A DNA stretch of 64,000 nt, taken from Saccharobesus litoralis. Lineage in GTDB: Bacteria > Pseudomonadota > Gammaproteobacteria > Enterobacterales > Alteromonadaceae. A program made the position numbers and the translations under genes. Under the pieces are notes generated by a model. It searched no databases. It was not told the DNA's origin and saw only the letters and a list, made by a program, of their open reading frames with translations. Every line of letters starts with the position of its first letter. Position 1 is the first letter of the stretch. The DNA lies in the NCBI RefSeq assembly GCF_003063625.1, contig NZ_CP026604.1:5372065-5436064 (forward strand), given 5' to 3'. Below are positions 28,061-35,906 of this stretch, piece by piece.

Positions 28061-28339
28061 ATGTCAATTTGTGTATCAGAGTCACTCACCATAGTTAACA
28101 AGCTTGGGCTACATGCACGAGCGGCAACTAAGCTCGTTGAGCTAACCCAACAATTCCAATCGACAATTACCATTAGCTGCGAAGGTAAATCAGCCAACGC
28201 CCAAAGTGTTATGGCGCTTTTGCTGCTTGCTGGTGCGCAAGGCAAACAAATAACCGTACAATGCACTGGCGAAGATGCCCCAGCGGCATTAGAAGCCGTA
28301 AAAGCACTAATAGCCAATAAATTTGAAGAAGCTGAGTAG
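28061..28339 (+). CDS. ptsO: Phosphocarrier protein NPr of the nitrogen PTS
   Basis: An HPr-like carrier that phosphorylates PtsN. The 92 residues show the active His in KLGLHARAATKL near residue 17, and the helix-2 region GKSANAQSVMALLLLAGAQG carries the conserved Ser. The ATG follows the rapZ stop by 3 bases. Also called npr. Confidence 0.96.
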   Translation: MSICVSESLTIVNKLGLHARAATKLVELTQQFQSTITISCEGKSANAQSVMALLLLAGAQGKQITVQCTGEDAPAALEAVKALIANKFEEAE

Positions 28340-28435
28340 CCCTACTCCCCTGTGTTTTCAACACTAATAGTTAGAATTGCAAACAGGCTTGCGGTAGACT
28401 AAGCGCATAATATTTCTGATAAAGATCTGCGGGAT

Positions 28436-29800
28436 ATGCAGGACACCTTCGAACAAGACAATAGCCAAAACTTGCTAAGCGATATTAGCCATGCGCTAAG
28501 TCAAGGCATGTTTGTGCACGTGCGTAATATACTGCACGAGATGTCTGACGGAGATATAGCCCACGTCTTAGAGTCCTCACCCAGCAAACAACGCCATGTT
28601 ATTTGGACATTAATTGACCCAGAGTTTCACGGCGACATTCTTGAAGAGCTATCTGAAGACGTTCGCAATAGCATCATCCAAAAAATGAACCCCTCAATGG
28701 TTGCCGAAGCCACTGAAGGGTTAGATACCGATGATCTTGCCGAAGTATTACGTAGCCTGCCCGATGAAACTTACCAAGCCGTTTTGCAATCGCTGGATGA
28801 GCAAGATCGTCATCGTGCAGAAAAAGCCCTAGGCTACGAGGAAGACACCGCCGGCGCTATCATGAATACGGATACCGTCACCATCCGTCCTGATGTGACT
28901 ATTGAAGTCGTGAGTCGCTATCTCAGGTTGCGTGGCCATCTTCCAGAAGCAACTGACGTATTGTACGTGGTTGATGATCAAGACAAGTTACTCGGCACAT
29001 TAAGTCTGGCAAAACTCGTGGTCACGTCAAACCCCGCGACTTTAGTGTCAGACATTATGGAAGAAGAAGCGGAAACTATCCCTGCGGATATGGACGAATC
29101 TGAAGTTGCTAAACAATTTGAGCGCCATAATTGGATATCAGCACCTGTTACCAATGAGCAAGGTCTACTATTAGGTAGGATCACCATAGATGATATTGTT
29201 GATATTATTCGTGAAGATGCCGAACATTCCATGATGAGTATGGCGGGTTTAGACGACGAAGAAGACACGTTTGCTCCCGTTATCAAAAGTACCCAGCGTC
29301 GCTCTATCTGGCTGGGTATTAATTTAATTACAGCATTATTGGCCGCTTTAGTTTCTAGTGCTTTTGAAGACATTCTTTCCCAACTCGCAGTTTTAGCTGT
29401 ACTCAATACGATAGTACCCAGTATGGGCGGTATCGCAGGTAACCAAACATTAACCTTAGTGATCCGGGCAATGGCGGTAGGCCACGTTGCACCAACCAAC
29501 GTGCGCTGGCTAATAATAAAAGAATTTACTATCGGCTTGCTGAATGGGGTTTTGTGGGCAGTATTGATTGCCTCTGTCGTCGCACTTTGGAAACAAGACT
29601 TATTACTCGGTGGGATTATTGCTTTTGCCATGCTAATGAATATGCTCGCAGCCGGCATTGCGGGTGTAAGTATTCCACTGATATTAAAACGCTTAGAAAT
29701 AGACCCTGCTCTCGCTGGAGGCGTAATTTTAACAACCGTCACAGATGTAGTCGGTATATTTGCATTTTTAGGTACAGCCACTTGGCTATTAAGTGCTTAA
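28436..29800 (+). CDS. mgtE: Magnesium transporter MgtE
   Basis: A homodimeric Mg2+ channel with a cytosolic Mg sensor. The MgtE N domain spans about 20-125, and two CBS domains span about 130-250. Five hydrophobic helices follow at about 285-454. The pore signature GGIAGNQTLTLVIRAMAVG and the selectivity helix motif are present. Length 454 residues. The weak ribosome site GCGGGAT sits close to the ATG. Follows ptsO by 96 bases. Confidence 0.96.
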   Translation: MQDTFEQDNSQNLLSDISHALSQGMFVHVRNILHEMSDGDIAHVLESSPSKQRHVIWTLIDPEFHGDILEELSEDVRNSIIQKMNPSMVAEATEGLDTDDLAEVLRSLPDETYQAVLQSLDEQDRHRAEKALGYEEDTAGAIMNTDTVTIRPDVTIEVVSRYLRLRGHLPEATDVLYVVDDQDKLLGTLSLAKLVVTSNPATLVSDIMEEEAETIPADMDESEVAKQFERHNWISAPVTNEQGLLLGRITIDDIVDIIREDAEHSMMSMAGLDDEEDTFAPVIKSTQRRSIWLGINLITALLAALVSSAFEDILSQLAVLAVLNTIVPSMGGIAGNQTLTLVIRAMAVGHVAPTNVRWLIIKEFTIGLLNGVLWAVLIASVVALWKQDLLLGGIIAFAMLMNMLAAGIAGVSIPLILKRLEIDPALAGGVILTTVTDVVGIFAFLGTATWLLSA

Positions 29801-29948
29801 GCAGGGTTTATATTTCCTCTTTTATATTTATCTATAACTAACTGACTATATCGCCACAAAAAATGTCATGGTTGTTGCGTAGGCTGAAAACGGCGCTCAT
29901 GATATAATTATCTTCATATTTCATGCATATTTTTAGCTAAACTCAAAT

Positions 29949-32384
29949 ATGAGCGAACTTAACGCGGTGCTCAGCCATGTATTAAAATGGCCCGTTAGAC
30001 CTTTTATTCGCACCAAAGTCATTCCAGCGCAATTAGAAGCTGAGATCAACATTGATCACGACAAGCCTTTATTTTACGTTTTAAAAGAAGAGTCAATTTT
30101 TGATCTGCTTGCTCTACAGCGCATCTGTAAAAAATTTGATCTACCGTCTCCATTTAGCAAAGTTAACGTCAATGGCACTCTCTACACGAGGTATATTTGC
30201 CTTGATCGTATGGCATCCAGCCTAAAGATTAAACGTAAACCGACAGAAGCTTTGTCGCAAGTCGAACAGTTACTTAAGCAACATAAAGAACAAACCGGTA
30301 TTGATGCTCAATTAATCCCTTGTTTTTCAACTTGGGGACGTTACCCAGGTAAAGCTAACCTTGATGCTGATGTGGTCTTCAACGATCAACGCAAGCCAAG
30401 TGCTTTAGCAAAGTTTTTTATTGTTCTGTTTTCAGGGCGTCACAATCTCATTCAGTTCAGTCAACCCGTGTCCTGCCGAGAAGTCGCTGACGATCATGGT
30501 TCTGATAAAGCTATTGCCCAAAAACTGCTACGGGTAGCACGTTTTCATTTTCAACGCCAAAAGCTCGCGATTGCTGGCCCAAAGCTGTGGGAAAGAGATC
30601 AGCTAATTAATAGTTTATTAGCCTCGCCAGCATTAAAAAAAGTGATTGAAGACGAAGCTAAAAGTAAAAATATTAGTATCAATAAAGCCCGTGAAACCGC
30701 GCGCCAATACTTAGATGAAATGGCCGCAGACTATCGAGAAAATGCGGTACGTATTGGCGATCGCGTTCTTACTTGGATATGGAACAAGTTATATCATGGG
30801 ATCCACATCACCAACGTAGAAACAGTGCGTAAGCTTGCCCATGAAGGTCACGAGGTAGTTTACGTACCTTGTCATCGCAGCCACATGGATTACTTACTAT
30901 TAACCTATGTGATTTATCACGAGGGATTAGTTCCTCCTCATATTGCAGCGGGCATCAACTTAAACTTCTGGCCAATGGGGCCTATTTTTCGCCGTGGTGG
31001 TGCCTTTTTTATGCGCCGCTCATTTCGTGGTAACAAACTTTATTCAGCCGCTTTTAGAGAGTACATGGCACAACTTTTAAGTCGTGGCTATGCGATAAAA
31101 TACTATCCTGAATCTGGCCGCTCACGTACAGGGCGCTTACTTAAGCCCAAAACAGGTATGTTGGCCATGACAGTGCAATCCGCTTTACGTGGTTTGGATC
31201 GCCCTATCACCTTGGTTCCTGTCTATATTGGCTATGAGCATGTAATGGAAGTCAGTACTTACATGCGCGAGCTTGGTGGTGCAGCTAAACAGAAAGAGTC
31301 ATTCTGGCAAGTATTAGGTATATTGCGTAAATTGCGTCACTTTGGCCAAGGCTATGTTAATTTTGGCGAACCGATTAGCTTAAACAAACAACTCAATAGC
31401 AAAGTGGAGAACTGGCGCGAGGATATTCATCCAACCATTCCACAAAAACCCACTTGGTTTCCAGGCTTTGTCAACGATATTGCTCAGCAAGTGATGTGTA
31501 ATATCAATCGAGCAGCGGCATTAAATGGCGTTAATTTATCAGCCCTAGCCTTACTTGCAGCACCTAAACATTCATTATTTAGAGACGATCTCGAAAATCA
31601 GCTCAAGCTATGTTTAGCTTTGCTTGAACAACATGCCCCTTTCTCTGAGCTAACCTTACCTCCGGATCCGCATCCCAAATTACTAGTCGAGCATGCGATT
31701 TCCATGGATAAGTACCAAGTCGAAAAAGGCAAGACTGACATTATTTCCTTAACGGATTCTGAAGCCGTATTACAAACATACTATCGCAACAATGTTTTGC
31801 ATGTATTCTTGTTACCTTCACTCGCGGCCGCAAGCTTGATTGCGGACGCAAAAAATAACCGTGCAACCATACTAACTCAATGGCAAACTCTGCTACGGTT
31901 AATTGCCGGTGAGTACTTTTTAAAGTTTAGCCAAGCGCAGTTAGAAGCCCATCTCGACCATATTTTAGCAACACTTAAAGACTACAAAATGCTGACGATT
32001 GATAATCAGGAGTTACAGGCTATTCGTCATGCCGACTCTCGTTATCAACAATTACATTTATTAGCCAGCTACTGTCAAGAAACATTGCAGCGCTACGCAA
32101 TTGTACTCGCTGTATTAGAGCAGACACCAGCGATTGCCAGAACCGATTTAGAAAGCCAAGCATTAGATCATGCTAAGCAATTAGCCAAGCTAAACGGAAT
32201 CAAAGGCCCTGAATTTGTCGACAAGAGCTTGATCAATCAGCTAATTTTAAAATTACGCGAGTTAGGCTACCTGCAATCAAATGATGATGGCTTGTTAGAA
32301 TCGACCGACACTCTAGGCGGGTTACGTTCAATTGTTTTTGAATTATTAGACGGGGATATATTGGCAACAATCCGTCACCCTTAA
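29949..32384 (+). CDS. plsB: Glycerol-3-phosphate O-acyltransferase
   Basis: First acylation of glycerol 3-phosphate in phospholipid synthesis; a peripheral inner-membrane enzyme. The 811 residues match E. coli PlsB. The four acyltransferase blocks are the catalytic HRSHMDYLL near residues 310-318, GGAFFMRRSF, YPESGRSRTGRLL and ITLVPVYIGYEH. The gene is monocistronic, convergent with ubiA. Confidence 0.97.
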   Translation: MSELNAVLSHVLKWPVRPFIRTKVIPAQLEAEINIDHDKPLFYVLKEESIFDLLALQRICKKFDLPSPFSKVNVNGTLYTRYICLDRMASSLKIKRKPTEALSQVEQLLKQHKEQTGIDAQLIPCFSTWGRYPGKANLDADVVFNDQRKPSALAKFFIVLFSGRHNLIQFSQPVSCREVADDHGSDKAIAQKLLRVARFHFQRQKLAIAGPKLWERDQLINSLLASPALKKVIEDEAKSKNISINKARETARQYLDEMAADYRENAVRIGDRVLTWIWNKLYHGIHITNVETVRKLAHEGHEVVYVPCHRSHMDYLLLTYVIYHEGLVPPHIAAGINLNFWPMGPIFRRGGAFFMRRSFRGNKLYSAAFREYMAQLLSRGYAIKYYPESGRSRTGRLLKPKTGMLAMTVQSALRGLDRPITLVPVYIGYEHVMEVSTYMRELGGAAKQKESFWQVLGILRKLRHFGQGYVNFGEPISLNKQLNSKVENWREDIHPTIPQKPTWFPGFVNDIAQQVMCNINRAAALNGVNLSALALLAAPKHSLFRDDLENQLKLCLALLEQHAPFSELTLPPDPHPKLLVEHAISMDKYQVEKGKTDIISLTDSEAVLQTYYRNNVLHVFLLPSLAAASLIADAKNNRATILTQWQTLLRLIAGEYFLKFSQAQLEAHLDHILATLKDYKMLTIDNQELQAIRHADSRYQQLHLLASYCQETLQRYAIVLAVLEQTPAIARTDLESQALDHAKQLAKLNGIKGPEFVDKSLINQLILKLRELGYLQSNDDGLLESTDTLGGLRSIVFELLDGDILATIRHP

Positions 32385-32411
32385 ATTTGCAAACACGAGC
32401 ACTAAATAAAC

Positions 32412-32457
32412 CTCATCTCTTAACCTAAACTAAACCAAAATAAGGTTAAGAGATGAG
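32412..32457. terminator. 15-bp perfect inverted repeat between plsB and ubiA
   Basis: CTCATCTCTTAACCT at 32412-32426 pairs perfectly with AGGTTAAGAGATGAG at 32443-32457, around a 16-base loop. It ends directly at the ubiA stop codon and lies 28 bases after the plsB stop. It lacks a U-tract on either side. It probably protects or ends both convergent transcripts, but it is not a classical terminator. Confidence 0.6.
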
Positions 32458-33336
32458 TTAAATTGCGGATAACCAAAAGTTTGCCGCTAGACCAATAAAA
32501 ATCACCATACCCACTGGGTGGTTATCTAAAAACGCCTTAAAGCAAGCTTGCTTATCACGGTTTCTAACCCAAAGCTGTTGCCGAATAAGCATGCCACTCG
32601 CTATGATCAAAGCACTGTAAAATGGCCAAGTTAAATCTGTCATTACGCCAAAAAGCACCATCAAGCCAATAAAACAAGCTTGCAGAACGCCTACTATCAA
32701 TTTATCAAACTGGCCGAAGAGAATAGCCGTTGATTTAATCCCCACTTTGAGGTCGTCATCTCGATCAACCATGGCATACAAAGTATCGTACGCGACTGTC
32801 CAAATTAAATTGGCAACATACAATACCCACAAAGCGGCTGGTAACTGCTCACTTGCTGCCATGTATGCCATTGGAATGCTCCAACTAAAGGCCGCACCCA
32901 ACACGAATTGTGGCAAATAAGTAAATCGCTTCATGAATGGATATAAACTGGCTAATAAGAGAGCAACAACAGATAGCAATATCGTGTGCCAGTTGAGGGT
33001 TAATACCAAACAAAATGCCAGCAAAATTAATACGAAAAACAATATCAAAGCTTCTTTTGCTGATACAACTTTAGTGGCTAGGGGTCTAGTTTTGGTACGC
33101 TCTACCGCTCCATCAAGATTGCGATCGGCAAAATCATTAATGACACACCCTGCAGCACGCATAACCCATACGCCTAACACGAACACCACCATTAAATGCC
33201 ATGAGGGAAAGCCTTGGCTAGCGCTAAACAGAGCCCACAATGTAGGCCACAATAGTAAGTAATTACCGACGGGTTTATCTAAACGCATTAATTGCGCATA
33301 AGCTAAACGTTTTTCAGGGTTATTCAAACTCAACAT
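32458..33336 (-). CDS. ubiA: 4-hydroxybenzoate octaprenyltransferase
   Basis: A membrane prenyltransferase that joins a polyprenyl chain to 4-hydroxybenzoate in ubiquinone synthesis. The first Asp-rich motif NDFADRNLD lies near residue 65 and the second, DRDDDLKVG, near residue 190. About eight hydrophobic helices are visible. The ATG at 33336 gives 292 residues; a GTG three codons upstream is possible. The start overlaps the 3' end of ubiC. Confidence 0.96.
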   Translation of the reverse strand: MLSLNNPEKRLAYAQLMRLDKPVGNYLLLWPTLWALFSASQGFPSWHLMVVFVLGVWVMRAAGCVINDFADRNLDGAVERTKTRPLATKVVSAKEALILFFVLILLAFCLVLTLNWHTILLSVVALLLASLYPFMKRFTYLPQFVLGAAFSWSIPMAYMAASEQLPAALWVLYVANLIWTVAYDTLYAMVDRDDDLKVGIKSTAILFGQFDKLIVGVLQACFIGLMVLFGVMTDLTWPFYSALIIASGMLIRQQLWVRNRDKQACFKAFLDNHPVGMVIFIGLAANFWLSAI

Positions 33337-33880
33337 AAGCAACACAATCAGGTAAAAATATTTCGCTAACCATTAAAGGCCAAGCCGAAATTTCAAAAAT
33401 AGAGCGGCGTCCCCAAATCACCTGTTCACGGCTCAAGCTAGGTTCAAATTCAGGGAAAGGGGCAACTTCAATCTCTCCGCGGGTTACCGCTCTGTGATTA
33501 AATAAAGCTTCACCAAGAGGTTTATCACCTAAAGCAGCTAAAAAGCCATTACCTTTGTGTAAGGTGCTCTGAGGAATTAACGTACTAGCAAATACCCAAG
33601 GCTTACCATCACAATATAAAAGCACTTGGCGTTGCCAATATTCCTGATCAATTAATTGCTCTGGTATTATTTCGTTTATCGCAGCATGACTTATACTTTG
33701 TTCAAATACGACTTCTACTTGAAACTGCTGACAATGCGCTTTTAAGCGAGCCGTCAGCGACGATTGATCAAATAGCCAGTCTTGCAACTGATCACTCACC
33801 TGATCACACTGAGACAACAACTCGCTATTTTTAGCTAACCAATGAGGTTTTAATGGTATGGGGTAAAGCAAATTGCTCAA
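33320..33880 (-). CDS. ubiC: Chorismate pyruvate-lyase
   Basis: Converts chorismate to 4-hydroxybenzoate and pyruvate, the entry reaction of ubiquinone synthesis. The 186 residues carry the family elements WLFDQSSLTARLK, the central REQVIWGRRSIFEI near residue 150 and the C-terminal LMVSEIFLPDC. It directly precedes and overlaps ubiA, as in E. coli. Confidence 0.93.
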   Translation of the reverse strand: MSNLLYPIPLKPHWLAKNSELLSQCDQVSDQLQDWLFDQSSLTARLKAHCQQFQVEVVFEQSISHAAINEIIPEQLIDQEYWQRQVLLYCDGKPWVFASTLIPQSTLHKGNGFLAALGDKPLGEALFNHRAVTRGEIEVAPFPEFEPSLSREQVIWGRRSIFEISAWPLMVSEIFLPDCVAYVEFE

Positions 33881-34049
33881 AATTGCTAGATACGTATATT
33901 GAACTTTGGCGCATAATAGCAGTTTTACCCTGCCAATTCAGCTTTGTGAGTGACATGGTTATTTAGAAAAAATTATAAAAAAATTAGCATAATTGAGTTT
34001 TGAATATATGTAATTTCGCGTATGCTAAACTTTAAGCATCGGCAGAGTG

Positions 34050-34170
34050 TGTAGACAACACAATCTGGTTTTAACGCTCAATGATCACATACTCTACTAT
34101 TTGATTTAGGCGCTTGATTCAGAGAATAAGCGCTGGCAATAAAGCGTAAAACCAGAGCGAGAAGACTATA
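34050..34170. mobile_element. MITE-like structured repeat, copy 3 (diverged, about 121 bp)
   Basis: The right end GAGCGAGAAGACTATA and the segment TAAGCGCTGGCAAT match the other copies. The interior hairpins are lost. The terminal arms read CTGGTTTTA and TAAAACCAG, still perfectly complementary. In copies 1 and 4 the same arms read CAGGTTTTA and TAAGACCTG. It occupies most of the gap upstream of the FliL-like gene and probably lies in its 5' region. Confidence 0.65.
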
Positions 34171-34192
34171 AACTCGATTAGATTCAGGAAAC

Positions 34193-34597
34193 ATGAGAAA
34201 ACCTATGATTAAAAGCGTTAAGTGGCTTATTTTAACTTGGCTTTTAGTACTGGTTCCAACGTCGTATGCAGAAGATAGCTTTGGCTACTTTGGCATGGAA
34301 CCTGATATCACTACTAACTACATTAGTAATAAGAAAAAGCCTGGTTTTGTTCGCATTACTATAGAGTTAATGCTGAAAAATGCCGAAAACATCGATGTGG
34401 TTGAACATCACGAACCCGTGCTACGTGATGCCATTATCACAATAATTGGCCGCGAATCGGAAGATAAAGTCAAGTCGTTAACCGGACGCGAAGAGATCCG
34501 TAAAAAGTGCGCCGATCAAGTTAAGCTGATTTTAAAGCGTGAAACCAAAGACGAGATCATTCACGACTTACTCTTTACCAAATACATCTACCACTAA
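34193..34597 (+). CDS. FliL-like periplasmic protein outside any flagellar operon
   Basis: The 134 residues start with a signal peptide or signal anchor (hydrophobic WLILTWLLVLVPTSYA, about 10-26). A FliL-type domain follows: FVRITIELMLKN, then HHEPVLRDAIITIIGRESEDKVKSL, GREEIRKKC and finally LLFTKYIYH. This matches the basal-body FliL pattern of MotB-associated stator proteins. AGGAAAC before the ATG at 34193 supports this start. No other flagellar gene is in the window, so the role is uncertain. It shares a terminator hairpin with convergent glpG. Confidence 0.75.
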   Translation: MRKPMIKSVKWLILTWLLVLVPTSYAEDSFGYFGMEPDITTNYISNKKKPGFVRITIELMLKNAENIDVVEHHEPVLRDAIITIIGRESEDKVKSLTGREEIRKKCADQVKLILKRETKDEIIHDLLFTKYIYH

Positions 34598-34618
34598 AAG
34601 CCCGTTAAGGGCTTTTAG
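34594..34618. terminator. Bidirectional terminator overlapping both stop codons
   Basis: CTAAAAGCCC and GGGCTTTTAG form a 10-bp stem with a 5-base loop. It includes the stop of the FliL-like gene and the stop of glpG, so the two convergent genes are packed to the limit. Confidence 0.8.
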
Positions 34619-35486
34619 TTTGTTTCGGTAATGAATAACCATCGATAAATGCTAGAGCCAGTCCGGTTAGCAATCCTGCTAAATGTGCCCAGTTTGCCAT
34701 AGAAACCCATAAAACATCAGAAAAACCAATCGCTAACCAGAGCACCATTAAACCCGCTAAGCCATTAGGAATTTGATAGTCACTTAATCGACTAAACCGC
34801 CCGTACAACCAAACGTAAGCAAATAGGCCATAAACGACACCGGATAAGCCAACAAAATTAGGCCCTGTGACCCAATATTGGCACACGTGCGCCAATACCC
34901 CAGTCAGCAAAGTGACATTGAGTAAACGCCAGCGAGATTGATTAGCCTCAATCCGTTTGCCTAACCACCACCACCAAAATAAATTAAACACTAAGTGGGG
35001 TGCATCAGCATGCAATAATGCGGGAGTCCATAAACGATACAATTCAATTAGACTTATTTGAGTCAGTTGATATGGGAAGTGTAACGCCTGCCAAATCGTA
35101 TTAGCCGCGCCTAAATGCATCAATAAATGCAGCGTCGCTATGACAACTAACAAGCTTATGGTTAACCAGCCAGTACTTTTTAAAGCACTGACCAGTGCCG
35201 AGTTATCTGCTTGGTAGTCGACCGCTGCCGTTTGATTGCGTTGCCAAGAGGCATTTAAAAACTTAGGATCATTGGGGTTGGCGATAAAGCTTTCTACGAT
35301 TTTGCGCGCATCAGGCACTTGCGATTCATTAAAAACAATCACCAAGGTTTCATTGTCTTGGCTTTTAGTTTCCGCGCTAATACCTTGGACAGACAAATAA
35401 TCGGCAATCGCCAATGCCGCTCGCTTATTATCAAACGCCGCGACAGCAAATGCCGGTATTGAGTGAGGCTGCTGTTTATTGGTCAT
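34605..35486 (-). CDS. glpG: Rhomboid intramembrane serine protease GlpG
   Basis: Cleaves transmembrane segments within the inner membrane. The N-terminal cytoplasmic domain spans about 1-75, followed by six hydrophobic helices. The catalytic Ser is in GLSGVVYGLFAYVW and the His in MANWAHLAGLLTG. The HLVFNLFWWWWLG loop region is also present. The ATG at 35486 gives 293 residues starting MTNKQQPHSIPAF. A longer frame to 35555 lies inside glpE and lacks family similarity. Overlaps glpE by 11 bases. Confidence 0.95.
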   Translation of the reverse strand: MTNKQQPHSIPAFAVAAFDNKRAALAIADYLSVQGISAETKSQDNETLVIVFNESQVPDARKIVESFIANPNDPKFLNASWQRNQTAAVDYQADNSALVSALKSTGWLTISLLVVIATLHLLMHLGAANTIWQALHFPYQLTQISLIELYRLWTPALLHADAPHLVFNLFWWWWLGKRIEANQSRWRLLNVTLLTGVLAHVCQYWVTGPNFVGLSGVVYGLFAYVWLYGRFSRLSDYQIPNGLAGLMVLWLAIGFSDVLWVSMANWAHLAGLLTGLALAFIDGYSLPKQTKSP

Positions 35487-35802
35487 CTGTACTAGCAAAC
35501 GGATATGATTGACGCCAAGCTTCAAAGCCACCGTCCATACTGTAGACATCTTCAAAGCCTTGCTCGACTAAATATTGCGCCGCACCTTGGCTAGAACGGC
35601 CATGATAACACACCACAACAACCGGCTTGTCTTCATCAACCTGCTGCATAAATTGACTGATAGAGCCATTAGTTAAATGGAATGATTCTTTTATATGCGC
35701 TTGATTATAGGAATTTTCATCACGAATATCGGCAATCACGCATTCGCCATTGGCCAATTTTTCAGCCGTATCGGCACAATTAATATGTTTAAATGTTGTC
35801 AT
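35476..35802 (-). CDS. glpE: Thiosulfate sulfurtransferase GlpE
   Basis: A single-domain rhodanese that moves sulfane sulfur from thiosulfate to thiol acceptors. The 108 residues show the active-site loop CYHGRSSQ near residues 63-70 and the N-terminal CVIADIRDE. It is co-transcribed with glpG, as in E. coli, but without glpR here. Confidence 0.95.
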   Translation of the reverse strand: MTTFKHINCADTAEKLANGECVIADIRDENSYNQAHIKESFHLTNGSISQFMQQVDEDKPVVVVCYHGRSSQGAAQYLVEQGFEDVYSMDGGFEAWRQSYPFASTDDQ

Positions 35803-35845
35803 CTTAATTTACTAGGGTTAACGCTCATATCTGCAGTTTACCACG

Positions 35846-35880
35846 AAAAAAGGCGAGCCCTAATGGTACTCGCCTTTTTT
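35846..35880 (-). terminator. Terminator of the M16 peptidase gene
   Basis: AAAAAAGGCGAG and CTCGCCTTTTTT form a 12-bp stem with an 11-base loop, flanked by A- and T-runs. It lies 27 bases past the peptidase stop and 44 bases upstream of glpE. Confidence 0.9.
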
Positions 35881-35906
35881 AAAGCCTCTACAATACTAAG
35901 AAGCTA

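Noticed and set aside
28978-29781. A 267-codon minus-strand frame opposite mgtE
   Set aside because: It lies entirely inside a clear mgtE gene, has a low-complexity composition and no family similarity.
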